Positions 6,043 to 6,882 of a stretch of DNA of 6,882 nucleotides are shown one piece after another. Source of the DNA: an uncultured Ruminococcus sp. (GTDB taxonomy: Bacteria; Bacillota; Clostridia; Oscillospirales; Acutalibacteraceae); the NCBI GenBank assembly GCA_902783065.1, contig CACZPV010000188.1, positions 1-6,882 on the forward strand, read 5' to 3'. The notes under the pieces are model-generated. The model ran no database searches. It was not told where the DNA came from and saw nothing but the letters and a program-made list of their open reading frames with translations. Every line of letters starts with the position of its first letter. Within the stretch, counting starts at the first letter, position 1. A program made the position numbers and the translations under genes.

Positions 6043-6882
6043 TTATTCTTCCTCACCTTCGGTATTTTCTTCCGAGGGCTGTTCTTCCTTAATCACCGGA
6101 AGCGTAATAGTTACCGTAGTACCGACACCTTCGGTACTGTCGATATCCAGTATTCCGTGGTGAAGCTTAATAATTTCATCAACCACTGCCAATCCTATAC
6201 CGGAACCTCTTACCGTCTGATTTGCCTTATAGAATTTCTGCTTGACCTTAGGAAGATCTTCGGCAGAGATACCGCAGCCATTATCGGCAACCGTAATAGT
6301 GATATTATCTTCATCCGCATCGGCAGTTATATTGACTACCCCGTCAGAGGATGAATATTTCAATGCATTATCAATCACATTAATAAATACCTGACGCAAT
6401 CTGTTTCTGTCACCTACAATAATAGGCAGCATTTCCGGAGCTTCATAAATAATATGTTTATTTTCCCTGTTTGCTCTTTCCTTAAGCATATAGATAGATT
6501 CATCCAGTTCGGCAATCAGGTCAACCCTGTCAATAATCAGCACCATACGATCTTGCTGGATTCTGGAAAAATCAAGTACTTCTTCCACAATTCCGCCAAG
6601 TCTTTCGGTTTCCTTAATAATGATATTCATACCCTTTTGCAGTGTCCGCTTATCCTGAAAGCCGTCAAGCTGCATGGTTTCCGCCCAGCCCTTAATAGCT
6701 GTCAGCGGTGTTCTGAGTTCATGAGAAACAGATGATATAAAATCATTTTTCATCTTATCAGCCGTACCAAGCTCTCCTGCCATGTAATTAATGGTATCGC
6801 ACAAATCTCCGATTTCATCGTCATAGAATTTATCAATTCTCGCGTTAAAATCGCCTTGTGCAATCTTTTTGGCGGTATCGCT
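6043..6882 (-). CDS. Sensor histidine kinase, C-terminal part (cut by right window edge)
   Basis: This is the membrane-anchored sensor of a two-component system, which autophosphorylates on histidine and passes the phosphate to a response regulator. The frame is open to the window edge, giving 279 visible residues. The first 30 or so (KKIAQGDFNARI, DDEIGDL) are the end of a HAMP linker, so the sensor domain and transmembrane helices lie outside. The H box is SHELRTPLTAIKGW with phospho-acceptor His54 of the visible part. The ATPase domain has the N box (VIDNALKYS, key Asn172), G1 box DNGCGI (200-205), F box FYKA (217-220) and G2 box GSGIGLAV (227-234). It ends in an acidic tail (EENTEGEEE). 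A TTG at 6804 could be mistaken for the start but lies inside the HAMP region. The partner regulator is probably upstream outside the window; the signal cannot be told from this part. Confidence 0.93.
   Translation of the reverse strand, partial: SDTAKKIAQGDFNARIDKFYDDEIGDLCDTINYMAGELGTADKMKNDFISSVSHELRTPLTAIKGWAETMQLDGFQDKRTLQKGMNIIIKETERLGGIVEEVLDFSRIQQDRMVLIIDRVDLIAELDESIYMLKERANRENKHIIYEAPEMLPIIVGDRNRLRQVFINVIDNALKYSSSDGVVNITADADEDNITITVADNGCGISAEDLPKVKQKFYKANQTVRGSGIGLAVVDEIIKLHHGILDIDSTEGVGTTVTITLPVIKEEQPSEENTEGEEE

Noticed and set aside
6054..6136. Direct repeat CACCTTCGGTA (6054-6064 and 6126-6136)
   Set aside because: Both copies are inside the kinase gene and encode similar short Thr-Glu-Gly stretches in the same frame; chance codon similarity explains them.
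1..6882. Defence island, phage, CRISPR, IS element or novel multi-gene system
   Set aside because: Every sizeable open frame on the coding strand matches a housekeeping or two-component family. There are no spaced direct repeats, no transposase or integrase motifs, and no tRNA-like fold that I can see.

Overview
The window is a stretch of Bacillota chromosome of moderate to low GC, most likely from a Clostridia/Oscillospirales (Ruminococcus-like) gut or rumen bacterium. This placement is inferred from the style of the RecA, PrmC and DUF1385 proteins and from strong GGAGG-type ribosome binding sites; no marker gene names the species. All eight coding sequences lie on the minus strand, so transcription runs from high to low coordinates.

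In transcription order the layout is as follows. A sensor histidine kinase is cut by the right window edge (6882-6043). After a 75-base gap with a small hairpin comes a DUF1385 membrane protein (5967-4990), which overlaps prmC (4993-4136) by an ATGA junction. After 57 bases comes recA (4078-2915), and recX (2913-2308) begins one base after the recA stop. A 130-base gap with a hairpin precedes rimO (2177-837), and 47 bases later comes pgsA (789-199). A 138-base gap then leads to the first 20 codons of a probable membrane protein cut by the left edge (60-1).

The genes are housekeeping. PrmC methylates class I release factors and RimO methylthiolates ribosomal protein S12 (translation). RecA and RecX are the recombinase and its modulator. 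PgsA makes phosphatidylglycerophosphate for membrane lipids. The kinase is one half of a two-component system. The tight spacing from the DUF1385 gene through recX suggests one transcription unit, possibly read through into rimO and pgsA. No convincing intrinsic terminator or sigma-70 promoter was found in any gap.

No tRNA, rRNA, CRISPR array, insertion sequence, phage gene or other mobile element is visible, and I see no undescribed system. The items most worth a second look are the uncharacterised DUF1385 protein coupled to prmC, the absence of a recognisable LexA box directly in front of recA, the hairpin abutting the rimO ribosome binding site, and the unexplained leader in front of the partial left-edge gene.
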